Of a stretch of 64,000 nucleotides of DNA, positions 15,516 to 24,005 are shown in pieces. The notes under the pieces are model-generated. The model saw only the letters and a program-made list of their open reading frames with translations, was not told the origin of the DNA and ran no database searches. Each line of letters begins with the position of its first letter. Position 1 is the stretch's first letter. The DNA is from Aeromicrobium sp. Root344 (GTDB lineage: Bacteria; Actinomycetota; Actinomycetes; Propionibacteriales; Nocardioidaceae). Where the stretch lies: the NCBI RefSeq assembly GCF_001425755.1, contig NZ_LMDH01000001.1:3533571-3597570 (forward strand), in the 5' to 3' direction. Position numbers and translations under genes: made by a program.

Positions 15516-16070
15516 ATGCTCTGGATCATCCTGGCCGTCGTCGCCGTGCTCGTGCTGTTCACGATCTACGCCTTCAACCGGCTGCGGCGCGTCGACATCG
15601 GTGCGCAGGAGGCGCTCGGCGGGATCGACGTGCAGCTGACGCGGCGCGCCGACCTCATCCCCAACCTCGTCAACACCGTCAAGGGCTACGCCCAGCACGA
15701 GAAGGGCGTGTTCGAGGCGGTCACCGAGGCGCGCGCCGGTGCGGCAGCCGCGGCCAAGGGTGGCTCGGTGCAGGAGAAGGCCGCCGCCCAGGCCAAGCTC
15801 GACAAGGCGATCATCGACGTGCTGGCGGTCGCGGAGGCCTACCCCGACCTCAAGGCCTCGGCCAACTTCCAGTCGCTGCAGGCCGAGCTCGCCGACACGG
15901 AGAACAAGATCTCGTTCGCCCGCCAGTACTACAACGACGCCGTCGCCGAGCTCAACGGCCTGGTGCGGACGATCCCGTGGCTGCTGTTCACCGGGATCGC
16001 CGGCGTGCACGCGCGGGAGTTCTACGAGGCGCCCGAGGGCCAGGCGACCCCGCCAGCCGTCACGTTCTGA
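15516..16070 (+). CDS. lemA: LemA family membrane protein
   Basis: 184 aa. An N-terminal membrane helix (WIILAVVAVLVLFTIYAF) is followed by the LemA helical domain: NRLRRVDIGAQEALGGIDVQLTRRADLIPNLVNTVKGYA, then Ala-rich helices and ENKISFARQYYNDAVAELN. GAGGAG lies 7 nt before ATG 15516. It follows the DUF2207 gene by 36 bp and is very likely co-transcribed with it. The exact role of LemA is unknown; the recurrent pairing with DUF2207 suggests a shared envelope function. Confidence 0.95.
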   Translation: MLWIILAVVAVLVLFTIYAFNRLRRVDIGAQEALGGIDVQLTRRADLIPNLVNTVKGYAQHEKGVFEAVTEARAGAAAAAKGGSVQEKAAAQAKLDKAIIDVLAVAEAYPDLKASANFQSLQAELADTENKISFARQYYNDAVAELNGLVRTIPWLLFTGIAGVHAREFYEAPEGQATPPAVTF

Positions 16071-16148
16071 CGCCTGAGCCACAACTTTTCGGGGCCGCGC
16101 GGCATCTCCATCGGCAGTTGGGTCATTCGACCCCCGAAGGAGCACCTC

Positions 16149-16943
16149 ATGCGCACGTTCATCGCTCTTCTCAGCGCGATCGCCCTCGCGATCGTCCCCG
16201 CGGCCCTGCTGTCCGAGGCCCAGGCAGCCAGCCGGTACTCCGTCAGTCTCCACGTGTCGAAGACCGAGATCGCCCACGGCACGTCCGTCGTGTTCTCCGG
16301 CAAGGTCTCCCCCGCAGCCAAGGGCTCGACCGTCAGCATCCAGTACTTCGACGTCGACCAGGGCGGGAACCGCTGGCGGACCATCGACCACGCGACCGTC
16401 AAGTCCGACGGCACGTACGCCAGGTCGATCGTGGCGCGCGACGGCAGCACGAGCTATCGGGTCTTCAAGTTCGCCGGCTCCGGCCTGTCGAGCGGCGCCA
16501 GCCCGAGCGTCCTCATCCGGGCCTACAGCTGGCAGACGATGTACTTCTCCGACCTGATCCGGTACGGCGAGCAGTACGTCGACCAGTACGGGCCGCAGAC
16601 CGTCGCAGGTGTCCCGGTCGAGCACTACTGGGCGACCACCTCGACCGCCGCCGGCGCATCCCGCTGGAGCACCACCGGCACCTGCAAGCGACTGCGCGCC
16701 GACGTCGGTCTCGACGACCGGTCCGACGCCGGAGCCGACTCACAGTTCCGGATCCACGCCGACGCCGACGTGGTCTACAGCCTGCGGGTCAAGAAGGGCA
16801 CGATCGTGCCAGTCGATCTGCCCCTCGATCGCGCCAACACGATCAGCGTCAAGTTCAGCGCCGAGGCGCGCAACGACCTGGTCCCGGTGTACGTCGTGGC
16901 CGCCAACCCGCGGATGTACTGCGCGTTCCCCGAGGACGACTGA
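16149..16943 (+). CDS. secreted protein with Ig-like and NPCBM-like regions
   Basis: 264 aa exported protein. A signal peptide (RTFIALLSAIALAIVPAALLSEAQAA) ends near residue 27. Residues about 30-120 resemble a bacterial Ig-like/Ca-beta repeat (SVSLHVSKTEIAHGTSVVF, GKVSPAAKGSTVSIQYF). The rest looks like an NPCBM-type carbohydrate-associated domain: CKRLRADVGLDDRSDAGADSQF, DVVYSLRVKKGTIVPVDL and ANTISVKFS, ending PRMYC with a Cys that could pair with the one in TCKRL. AAGGAG precedes the ATG. It is 78 bp after lemA on the same strand. The domain reading is by eye; the ligand is unknown. Confidence 0.8.
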   Translation: MRTFIALLSAIALAIVPAALLSEAQAASRYSVSLHVSKTEIAHGTSVVFSGKVSPAAKGSTVSIQYFDVDQGGNRWRTIDHATVKSDGTYARSIVARDGSTSYRVFKFAGSGLSSGASPSVLIRAYSWQTMYFSDLIRYGEQYVDQYGPQTVAGVPVEHYWATTSTAAGASRWSTTGTCKRLRADVGLDDRSDAGADSQFRIHADADVVYSLRVKKGTIVPVDLPLDRANTISVKFSAEARNDLVPVYVVAANPRMYCAFPEDD

Positions 16944-16954
16944 CCTGATCGCCT

Positions 16955-16984
16955 CGCTCCGCGCCTGAGGTCAGGTGCGGAGCG
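16955..16984. terminator. bidirectional hairpin between the secreted-protein gene and pheT
   Basis: CGCTCCGC ... GCGGAGCG (8-bp perfect arms, 16955-16962 and 16977-16984) encloses CCTGA-GG-TCAGG, linked by a G-T wobble, so nearly the whole 30 nt can fold. It lies between the convergent genes and covers the last codons and stop of pheT. There is no U-run, as is common for GC-rich actinobacterial terminators. Confidence 0.5.
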
Positions 16985-19448
16985 CGGCGCCCACGGAGGC
17001 AGCGGCGGCCACGGCGTTCTCGCGGGCGGCCCTGATCTCGTCGTCTGTGAGGGTGCGGTCCGGCGCTCGAAGGCGCAGGGCGAAGGCGAGCGACTTCTTG
17101 CCGTCCGCCACCTGGTCACCCGAGTAGACGTCGAAGAGCCGCACGGACTCGATCAGGTCGCTCGAAGCCGCCAGGACGCGCTGCAGCGAGGCAGCGGGAA
17201 CCTCGTCGTCGACGATCAACGCGAGGTCCTCCTTGGCGACCGGGAACGACGAGAAGTCGGGGCGCGGACCGATCTCGGGTGACGCCGCGATGAGCGCGTC
17301 GAGGTCGATCTCGGCGGCGACCACACGGGCCGGCAGCCCGTACGCCTTGAGGACTCGCGGGTGCAGCTCGCCGGCGTGTCCGATGACGTCGCCCTCGAGC
17401 ACGATCGCCGCGCAGCGACCGGGGTGCCACGGCATGACGTGCGCCTGCTGCACCTCGACGTCGACGTGCAGCTCGTCGGCGAGATGCTGCACGACCGCGA
17501 CCGCATCGGCCCACGTGGCGCGGCGCCCCGGTCCGGCCCAGCCCGTACGCACGCGTTCGCCGCTCATGACCAGCCCGACGTGGTGGGGCTGGTGCGGCAG
17601 GGCAGCCTCGAACGCGGCGATCTCGTCGTCGGTGGGCCGCCGGTCGACACCGTAGATCGGTGCCTCGGCGTCACCGGACTGCGGCAGGAACACTCGTCCG
17701 GTCTCGGTGATGTGGACGTCGGCGTGACCGCGACCGAGGTTGAGCACGAGGCTGCGCAGCAGACCCGTGAGGAGCGTCGTCGTCATGCCGGGCTCCTCCG
17801 CGGAGAGCGGGTTCTCCAGGAGCACTTGGCGCCGGCGCACGTCATCGGCAGGCAGGCCGAGCCGGTCGAAGTCCGCAGCACCCGCGAACGGGAACGTCTT
17901 GACCTCGATCAGCCCGTCGCCGGCGAGCACGTTGCCGACCCGGCGGCGCAGCTTCTGCGCCGTCGTCAGGCCGCGACCCGCGGGTGCGACCGGGACGATC
18001 GACGGCACCTGGTCGTAGCCCACGACGCGCAGCACCTCCTCGACGAGGTCGTTGGGGTCGTTGAGGTCGAACCGCCAGCTCGGCGGCGTCGCGGCGAGCG
18101 ACTCATGGTCGAGCGCGACCTCGCAACCGTTGCCTTCGAGCGCCTCGACCACGGCAGCGGCGTCGATGTCGACTCCGGACACCCGCGACGGCAGGTGCAC
18201 GGACATCTCGACCGCGGGCCGCTGCGTCGCAGCGCCGACGACGGTGAGCCCGTCCTCGATCGTGCCTCCGCCGAGCTCGGCGAGCAGGTCGGCCACGCGC
18301 TGTGTGGCCCGCGCCGGGAGCTCTGGGTCGACGCCTCGCTCGTAGCGCTTCGAGGCCTCGGACGGCAGCTTGTGGAGCCGTGCCGTGCGGGCGATCATCG
18401 GCGCCTTCCAGTGCGCTGCCTCGATCAGGATGTCGGTCGTCGCGTCGGACAGCTCGGTCTCGGCGCCACCCATGACACCGGCAAGGCTGATGGGCCCGCG
18501 ATCGTCGGTGACGACGGTGTCGTCGGCCGACAACGTACGCACGACACCGTCGAGAGTCGTGAGCTTCTCGCCCTCGGTGGCCCGGCGGACGACGATCGGT
18601 CCCTGCAGGCTCGACAGGTCGAAACCATGGATCGGGTGACCGATCTCGAGCATCACGTAGTTGGTGATGTCGACCGCCAGCGAGATCGAGCGCATGCCGG
18701 CCTGCTCGATGCGCTTCGCCATCCACGGCGGGGTCGGCCGAGTCGGGTCGAACCCCGTGACGGCCCTCGCAGCGAAGACCGGACACGCCTCTGCGTCCTC
18801 GACGCGTACGGGATAGCCCTCCCCCGTGCCGGTCACCTCGATGGCGGCCGGATCGGCGAACTCCAGCTCGTACGCGAGCGCGGTGTCGCGTCCGACGCCG
18901 CGCATCGACAGCGCGTAGCCGCGGTCGGGGTTGACCTCGAGGTCGAGGATCTCGTCGCCGAGCCCGAGCAGCGCGATGGCGTCGTCGCCCGGCGTCGCCG
19001 AGTCGGGGTCCAACACGATGATGCCGCTCGCGTCGCCGGGCAGGCCCAGCTCCGTGCTCGAGCAGATCATGCCGTCGGACACGTGTCCGTACGTCTTGCG
19101 GGCCGTGATCTCGAACCCGAGCGCCGGCAGCACCGTGCCGGGCAGGGACACGACGACGAGGTCGCCCTCGACGAAGTTGTGGGCACCGCAGACGATGCCA
19201 CGCGCACCGTCGTCGTCGTTGTGCTCCGGTCCGACGTCGACTCGGCACCAGTTGATCGTCTTGCCGTTCTTCTGCGGCTCCTTGACCAGCGACAGCACTC
19301 GTCCGACGACCAGCGGACCGCTGATGCCCGACGAGATGATCTCCTCGAGCTTGAGGTCGAACTGTGTCAGGCGCGCAGCCAGCTGCTCGGTCGTGACGTC
19401 ATCGGGCAGCTGCACGAGCTCCCGCAGCCAGGTGACAGGTACCTTCAT
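16971..19448 (-). CDS. pheT: phenylalanyl-tRNA synthetase beta chain
   Basis: Partner of PheS in the alpha2-beta2 enzyme charging tRNA-Phe; 825 aa, normal. Order: the N-terminal tRNA-binding OB domain (VVGRVLSLVKEPQKNGKTINWCRVDVG) around residues 45-150; the B3/B4 editing domain (MRSISLAVDITNYVMLEIGHPIHGFD near 255-275); the B5 domain around 405-475; the catalytic-like core (FDLNDPNDLVEEVLRVVGYDQVP); and the C-terminal FDX-ACB anticodon-binding domain (about 730-825; SSFPVAKEDLALIVDDEVP, FALRLRAPDRTLTDDEI). Its ribosome-binding site, GGGAGGGCGGC, lies inside the 3' arm of a 17-bp hairpin in the pheS-pheT gap. Confidence 0.98.
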   Translation of the reverse strand: MKVPVTWLRELVQLPDDVTTEQLAARLTQFDLKLEEIISSGISGPLVVGRVLSLVKEPQKNGKTINWCRVDVGPEHNDDDGARGIVCGAHNFVEGDLVVVSLPGTVLPALGFEITARKTYGHVSDGMICSSTELGLPGDASGIIVLDPDSATPGDDAIALLGLGDEILDLEVNPDRGYALSMRGVGRDTALAYELEFADPAAIEVTGTGEGYPVRVEDAEACPVFAARAVTGFDPTRPTPPWMAKRIEQAGMRSISLAVDITNYVMLEIGHPIHGFDLSSLQGPIVVRRATEGEKLTTLDGVVRTLSADDTVVTDDRGPISLAGVMGGAETELSDATTDILIEAAHWKAPMIARTARLHKLPSEASKRYERGVDPELPARATQRVADLLAELGGGTIEDGLTVVGAATQRPAVEMSVHLPSRVSGVDIDAAAVVEALEGNGCEVALDHESLAATPPSWRFDLNDPNDLVEEVLRVVGYDQVPSIVPVAPAGRGLTTAQKLRRRVGNVLAGDGLIEVKTFPFAGAADFDRLGLPADDVRRRQVLLENPLSAEEPGMTTTLLTGLLRSLVLNLGRGHADVHITETGRVFLPQSGDAEAPIYGVDRRPTDDEIAAFEAALPHQPHHVGLVMSGERVRTGWAGPGRRATWADAVAVVQHLADELHVDVEVQQAHVMPWHPGRCAAIVLEGDVIGHAGELHPRVLKAYGLPARVVAAEIDLDALIAASPEIGPRPDFSSFPVAKEDLALIVDDEVPAASLQRVLAASSDLIESVRLFDVYSGDQVADGKKSLAFALRLRAPDRTLTDDEIRAARENAVAAAASVGAALRT

Positions 19449-19502
19449 GCTCGCCGCCCTCCCGTTTCAGAAGAAGGGACACGGTACGGGAGGGCGACGA
19501 GC
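19449..19502 (-). promoter_or_regulatory. hairpin over the pheT ribosome-binding site
   Basis: Inverted repeat with 17-nt arms (19449-19465 and 19486-19502), one mismatch, loop 19466-19485. On the pheT mRNA the 3' arm contains GGGAGGG and ends directly at the pheT ATG, so folding would hide the ribosome-binding site. It could limit PheT synthesis unless the fold is opened, or act as an attenuator. This is direct reading; the regulatory role is inference. Confidence 0.6.
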
Positions 19503-19540
19503 AGGTGCCCATGGTTCCCTCCCCCTACTCGCAGGGCTCG

Positions 19541-19554
19541 TGGGGGGACCCCCA
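19541..19554. repeat. short G5/C5 inverted repeat after pheS
   Basis: TGGGGG-GA-CCCCCA, 6-bp arms, 12 bp beyond the pheS stop on the transcript side. The 2-nt loop is too tight for a full stem, but a 5-bp stem could form. It may be a weak terminator or part of a dispersed GC-rich intergenic element; no U-run follows. Confidence 0.3.
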
Positions 19555-19566
19555 ACTGGCGCTCGG

Positions 19567-20670
19567 TCACAGCTCAACTCCGAATGGCTGGGTGAAACGG
19601 ATGTCGCCGTCGAACAGGTCGCGCAGGTCCGCGATGTCGTAGCGCGACGTGATGGTGCGGTCGATGCCGATGCCGAACGCGAAGCCGGAGTAGCGCTCCG
19701 GGTCGACGCCGCAGGCGACCAGCACGCGCGGGTTGACGACGCCGCAGCCGCCCCACTCGACCCAGCCCTCGCCCTTGCACGTACGACAGTCGGCGACCGC
19801 GTCGGGCTCGTTGTGGCAGACGTAGCAGAGCAGGTCCATCTCGGCGCTGGGCTCGGTGAACGGGAAGTAGGACGGGCGGAAGCGCGTCGTCATGCCGTCG
19901 CCGTAGATGGCCTGGGCGAAGTGGTCGAGCGTGCCCTTGAGGTGACCCATCGAGAGCCCCTCGTCGATCGCCAGCCCCTCGACCTGGTGGAACACCGGCG
20001 AGTGCGTCGCGTCGAGCTCGTCGGTGCGGAACACCCGGCCCGGGCAGGCGATGTAGATCGGAGGTTCGCGGGTGAGCATCGTGCGGGCCTGCACCGGCGA
20101 CGTGTGGGTGCGCAGCACCATCGCCGCGCGCTCGGGCGTCACCCAGAACGTGTCCTGCATCGTGCGGGCCGGGTGGTCGGGGCCCAGGTTGAGCGCATCG
20201 AAGTTGAGCCACTCGGCCTCGACCTCTGGGCCTTCGGCGATCTCCCAGCCCATCGCGACGAAGATGTCGGCGATGTGCTCTGACAAGGTCGTGATCGGGT
20301 GGCGGGCGCCGACGGGCTCGACGTCCCACGGCAGCGTCACGTCGACGGCCTCGGTGACCAGTGCGCGCTCCTCCTCGGCCGCCTCGACCTCGGCGGTCTT
20401 GGCGGCGAGGGCCTGGTTGATCGCGCCACGAGCCTGGCCGACCCGTTGGCCGGCGTCCTTGCGGGCCTGCGGCGGCAACGCGCCGATCTCCCGGTTGGCC
20501 AGCGCCAACGGCGACCGGTCGCCCGCATGATCGATCCGCACCTGCTTCAGGGCGTCCAGCGTGTCGGCCGCTGCGATCGCCGCCAGAGCCTCGTCACGTA
20601 CGCGCTCGACCTCTTCGGCGTTCAACGGAGTGACCTCCACAGGGTCGTACGAGGAATTGGGCGCGGACAC
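19567..20670 (-). CDS. pheS: phenylalanyl-tRNA synthetase alpha chain
   Basis: Catalytic class II subunit; 367 aa. An N-terminal coiled-coil arm (about residues 15-110; EEVERVRDEALAAI and AEEERALVTEAV) binds tRNA. Motif 2 is VFRTDELDATHSPVFHQVEGL; the phenylalanine pocket and the motif 3 region give WVEWGGCGVVNPRVL and FAFGIGIDR. Four Cys in CYVCHN...CRTCKGEGW look like an inserted zinc-knuckle, seen in some actinobacterial PheS as far as I recall. It starts 73 bp after the histidine kinase stop; a TAGACT-like -10 in that gap hints at its own promoter. PheT follows after 118 bp. Confidence 0.97.
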   Translation of the reverse strand: MSAPNSSYDPVEVTPLNAEEVERVRDEALAAIAAADTLDALKQVRIDHAGDRSPLALANREIGALPPQARKDAGQRVGQARGAINQALAAKTAEVEAAEEERALVTEAVDVTLPWDVEPVGARHPITTLSEHIADIFVAMGWEIAEGPEVEAEWLNFDALNLGPDHPARTMQDTFWVTPERAAMVLRTHTSPVQARTMLTREPPIYIACPGRVFRTDELDATHSPVFHQVEGLAIDEGLSMGHLKGTLDHFAQAIYGDGMTTRFRPSYFPFTEPSAEMDLLCYVCHNEPDAVADCRTCKGEGWVEWGGCGVVNPRVLVACGVDPERYSGFAFGIGIDRTITSRYDIADLRDLFDGDIRFTQPFGVEL

Positions 20671-20743
20671 AGCTGACCTGACTTTCGACGGAGCGGTTCC
20701 CGGACTCGTCGGGACCAGTGGCCAGTCTAGTGAACGGTGCTGG

Positions 20744-21784
20744 TCAGTCGGTCATCGTGTCGGGCTCGTTGATCGGGAACCACACGCTGATCAACGCGCC
20801 GCCGCCCTCGGCGTCGCTGATGTCGATCTTGCCGCCGTGCTCCTCGACGATGCCGCGCACGATGTACATCCCCAAGCCACTGCCGGCCCCGGGTCCTGCC
20901 CGCCAGAACCGGCTGAAGACGCGCTGGCGCATCTCCTCGGGAATTCCGGGACCGTTGTCGTGCACCTCGAGGGAGACCCCACCCTCTCCGCCGGACCCGT
21001 CGGCGTTCTGCACAGCCAGCTCACGCAGCCCGAAGCCGTGTCTCATCGCGTTCTCCACGAGGTTGGTGACGACCTGCGTGATGCGGTCGCTGTCGCCCCA
21101 GATCAGCTCGAGATCGTCGCCGATGCTGATCTCGAACGGCTCGGTCGCGCCACCGGACACGTTCGTGAGCACGTGCCGGACGGTCTCGTCGAGCTTGACC
21201 GGCCCGCGCTTCAGGGTCAGGCGTCCGGCGTCGATGCGGGCAGCGTCGAGCAGCTCCGTGATGAGCCGGCTGAGCCGATCGGCATCGGCGTCGACCGTCT
21301 CCAGCATGAACTGCCGCTGCTCCTCGGAGAACTTGTCCCACTTCGTCAGCAACGTCGAGGTGAATCCCTTGATGCCGGTCAGTGGCGAGCGCAGCTCGTG
21401 CGCCACGGTCGCGACGAGGTCGGACCGCTCCCGGTCCCGCTGGTTGCGGATCCGGGCGTTGCGGACGCTGACGACGACCCGGCTGACCGGACCGGCGGGG
21501 CGCTCACGGACGAGCGAGGCGGTGATGAGGTACTCGCTGCCCTTGGGCGACCACCAGGCCTGCTCCGAGATGCGCTTGCGGGTGGCGATGCCGTCGTACG
21601 GCCTGGTGGTGTCGTACCACGAGTTGCCGCTGAGGTCGTCGAACGGGACCGCCTCGCTGAGATGCATGCCGAGCATCTCGTCGCCCTCGGCGCGAGCCAT
21701 GACACGGATGCGCTCGTTGACGTACTGGACTCGTCCGTCCGGGCCGGCGACGATGACGCCGTCCGGGAAGTCGTCGAAGTCCAT
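20744..21784 (-). CDS. orphan PAS-domain sensor histidine kinase
   Basis: 346 aa from ATG 21784; no membrane helix is visible, so it should be cytosolic. The N-terminal PAS (about residues 1-110) shows FPDGVIVAGPDGRVQYVNERI. The H-box is ATVAHELRSPLTGIKGF with the phospho-acceptor His; VVTNLVENAMRHG (N box), DNGPGIPEEM, FSRFWRAG and GSGLGMYIV complete a BaeS/WalK-like kinase. No response regulator lies next to it. It sits between the rRNA methyltransferase and pheS within a translation operon, a place where I recall a kinase in other actinobacteria. A TTG start at 21835 would add 17 residues. Confidence 0.9.
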   Translation of the reverse strand: MDFDDFPDGVIVAGPDGRVQYVNERIRVMARAEGDEMLGMHLSEAVPFDDLSGNSWYDTTRPYDGIATRKRISEQAWWSPKGSEYLITASLVRERPAGPVSRVVVSVRNARIRNQRDRERSDLVATVAHELRSPLTGIKGFTSTLLTKWDKFSEEQRQFMLETVDADADRLSRLITELLDAARIDAGRLTLKRGPVKLDETVRHVLTNVSGGATEPFEISIGDDLELIWGDSDRITQVVTNLVENAMRHGFGLRELAVQNADGSGGEGGVSLEVHDNGPGIPEEMRQRVFSRFWRAGPGAGSGLGMYIVRGIVEEHGGKIDISDAEGGGALISVWFPINEPDTMTD

Positions 21785-21838
21785 GAGGCCTGAATGTAGT
21801 ACCAATGGACTACTTCGGACGACCCAGCCCGACAACTT

Positions 21839-22651
21839 TCAACCAGTCAGGCGGGCACGCGCGGAGGCGTAGAGGCACACGGCGGCCGCCGTGGCGAGGT
21901 TGAGGCTCTCGGCGCGACCGTAGATCGGCACCGAGACGACCCGGTCCGCGAGCGTGCGGGTGCCGGCCGGCAGGCCCCACGCCTCGTTGCCCATGAGCCA
22001 CGCAGTCGGCCGCGCCAGGTCCAGGCCGTCGTCGAAGAGGCTCACGTCTCCCCCGCCGTCGGCCGCGAGCACCTGCAGGCCACGACCTTGGAGTCGACCG
22101 AGCGTGGCCGCGACGTCCCGCTCCGTCACGACGGGCAGGTGGAAGATGCTGCCGACCGTCGCGCGTACGGACTTGGGGTTGTAGGGATCGACGCTGTCGC
22201 CCACGAACACGACCCCCTGCGCGCCGGCCGCGTCCGCGCACCGGATGACCGCGCCGGCGTTGCCGGGATCACGGATGTCGGCGCACACCACGACGAACGT
22301 CGGGTCGGTCGCCAGCAGGGAGTCGAGAGACTCCGTGGGGATTCGGCAGCGCCCGATGACACCTTGCGGCTGGACGGTGTCGGCGATCGACTCGACGACG
22401 TCGTCGGTCACGACGTGCCACGGCACGTCCGCAACCTCGGCCGCCTCGACGAGATCGGCGTGCTGGGCCGTGGCTGCCTCGGTCGCGAACACCTCGACCG
22501 TCGCGTCCGGCACCGTCAGTGCCTCGCGTACGGCCTGGGGGCCTTCGGCGAGGAACTCACCGGTCTCGGCCCGGAACGCACGAGTGGCGAGCCGCCGGGT
22601 GTGCTTCACCCGTCCTGAACGGACGGTGAGCTCACCGGGCGGACTCGCCAC
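21839..22651 (-). CDS. SpoU/TrmH-family RNA 2'-O-methyltransferase
   Basis: SAM-dependent methylation of rRNA or tRNA ribose; 270 aa. An N-terminal substrate-binding domain (TGEFLAEGPQAVREAL) precedes the SPOUT knot: VVCADIRDPGNAGAVIRCADAAGAQGVVF (motif 1), AWLMGNEAWGLP (motif 2), and VSVPIYGRAESLNLATAAAVCLY (motif 3). The start is GTG 22651; the open frame extends 55 codons more, but that would run into rplT. It lies 31 bp after rplT. The target nucleotide is not predictable; annotations range from TsnR-like to 23S rRNA methyltransferase. Confidence 0.92.
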   Translation of the reverse strand: MASPPGELTVRSGRVKHTRRLATRAFRAETGEFLAEGPQAVREALTVPDATVEVFATEAATAQHADLVEAAEVADVPWHVVTDDVVESIADTVQPQGVIGRCRIPTESLDSLLATDPTFVVVCADIRDPGNAGAVIRCADAAGAQGVVFVGDSVDPYNPKSVRATVGSIFHLPVVTERDVAATLGRLQGRGLQVLAADGGGDVSLFDDGLDLARPTAWLMGNEAWGLPAGTRTLADRVVSVPIYGRAESLNLATAAAVCLYASARARLTG

Positions 22652-22682
22652 GACGTGGAATTCAGCTCGGGCGGTGTCGCGG

Positions 22683-23075
22683 TCAGGCCGCGGCGCCGTC
22701 CTTGGGTGCGTTGACGTCAGCCGGAAGGTTGTCCTTCGCGGTCTGCACGAGCGCGGAGAACGCCGCCGGCTCGTGAACCGCGAGCTCGGCGAGGATCTTG
22801 CGGTCGACCTCGACACCCGCGGCCTTGAGGCCCTGGATGAAGCGGTTGTAGGTCATGCCCTCGGCGCGGACGGCAGCGTTGATGCGCTGGATCCACAGGC
22901 GACGGAAGTCGCCCTTCTTGGCCTTGCGGTCACGGTAGCTGTAGACCAGCGAGTGAGTGACCTGCTCCTTGGCCTTGCGGTAGAGCCGCGAACGCTGACC
23001 GCGGTAGCCCGCAGCGCGCTCCAGTGTCTGGCGGCGCTTCTTCTGTGCATTGACAGAGCGCTTGACGCGTGCCAT
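22683..23075 (-). CDS. rplT: 50S ribosomal protein L20
   Basis: Binds 23S rRNA early in 50S assembly; 130 aa, slightly longer than usual because of a C-terminal tail ([14 protein letters not shown]). The family core is complete: [37 protein letters not shown] begins the protein, [21 protein letters not shown] follows, and [21 protein letters not shown] ends the fold. GGAGAAC lies just before the ATG. It is third in the infC-rpmI-rplT operon. Confidence 0.98.
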   Translation of the reverse strand: MARVKRSVNAQKKRRQTLERAAGYRGQRSRLYRKAKEQVTHSLVYSYRDRKAKKGDFRRLWIQRINAAVRAEGMTYNRFIQGLKAAGVEVDRKILAELAVHEPAAFSALVQTAKDNLPADVNAPKDGAAA

Positions 23076-23117
23076 CTCAGTTCTCCTTCAAGTTTTTCGG
23101 TATGTCGGGGGGCGCGG

Positions 23118-23312
23118 TCAGAGACCGAGCATCTTCTTCACGCGCTTGACGTCAGCCTTGGCGACGTCGGTCGAACCTTCGAGACGGCGCTTGCGCGAGG
23201 AGGACTTGACCTCGAGCAGGTGGCGGCGGTTGGTCTGCTCGCGGCGCAGCTTGCCGCTGCCCGTGACCTTGACGCGCTTCTTCATCCCCGAGTGGGGCTT
23301 GAACTTCGGCAT
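23118..23312 (-). CDS. rpmI: 50S ribosomal protein L35
   Basis: Small basic ribosomal protein, 64 aa, full length. It shows the family N-terminus [21 protein letters not shown], then [16 protein letters not shown] and [11 protein letters not shown]. Its ATG shares one base with the infC stop (TAATG), so the two genes are translationally coupled; rplT follows 42 bp later. Confidence 0.98.
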   Translation of the reverse strand: MPKFKPHSGMKKRVKVTGSGKLRREQTNRRHLLEVKSSSRKRRLEGSTDVAKADVKRVKKMLGL

Positions 23313-24001
23313 TATGCCTCCATGTCTGGGTCGAGGTTCTCAGAACGCCGACGTGGCTTCTTGGGTGTTGCAGTCTTCTGGGCGGCTTCGCGGTGTGCCT
23401 TGACCTCTGCGGCTTCGGCATCCTTCTCGGCGGCCTTGGCTGCCGTGGTCTTGACCTTCTCGGCCTTGACCTCGGCCTGGGCTTCGGACTTCTTCTTGTG
23501 CGGGCCGAGCACCATCGTCATGTTGCGACCGTCCTGACGGGCGTTGGACTCGATGAAACCGAGGTCCTCCACGTCAGCGGCGAGGCGCTGGAGCAGCCGG
23601 TAGCCCAGCTCGGGGCGGTGCTGCTCGCGTCCGCGGAACATGATGGTGATCTTGACCTTGTCGCCAGCCTTGAGGAACCGGACGACGTGACCCTTTTTGG
23701 TGTCGTAGTCGTGCTGGTCGATCTTCGGACGCAACTTCATCTCTTTGATGATGGTGTTGGTCTGGTTGCGGCGTGACTCGCGTGCCTTCTGGGCGGTCTC
23801 GTACTTGAACTTGCCGTAGTCCATGAGACGGCAGACGGGCGGGCGAGCGGTCGGAGCCACCTCGACAAGATCGAGATCAGCTTCCGCTGCCAGTCGCAGG
23901 GCATCTTCGATACGGACGATGCCCACCTGTTCACCGCCAGGACCGACGAGGCGTACTTCGGGAACGCGGATTCGGTCGTTGACGCGCAGCTCTGTGGTGA
24001 T
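23312..24001 (-). CDS. infC: translation initiation factor IF-3 with ATC start
   Basis: Prevents premature 50S joining and proofreads start codons; 229 aa from the proposed start. The N domain ([32 protein letters not shown]), linker helix ([20 protein letters not shown]) and C domain ([30 protein letters not shown]) are all present, followed by a charged Ala/Lys/Glu tail of about 55 residues. No ATG or GTG fits the N-terminus; AGGAGG (24006-24011) points to ATC at 24001, giving I-T-T-E-L-R-V-N. A rare start codon is a known infC feature that lets IF-3 repress itself (AUU in E. coli). The spacing of 4 nt is short. An in-frame TTG upstream is the alternative. Confidence 0.92.
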   Translation of the reverse strand: MTTELRVNDRIRVPEVRLVGPGGEQVGIVRIEDALRLAAEADLDLVEVAPTARPPVCRLMDYGKFKYETAQKARESRRNQTNTIIKEMKLRPKIDQHDYDTKKGHVVRFLKAGDKVKITIMFRGREQHRPELGYRLLQRLAADVEDLGFIESNARQDGRNMTMVLGPHKKKSEAQAEVKAEKVKTTAAKAAEKDAEAAEVKAHREAAQKTATPKKPRRRSENLDPDMEA

Positions 24002-24005
24002 GGAT

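Noticed and set aside
20671..20743. T-box or leader-peptide attenuator before pheS.
   Set aside because: I find no T-box core, no Phe-codon-rich peptide and no terminator/antiterminator pair in these 73 bp.
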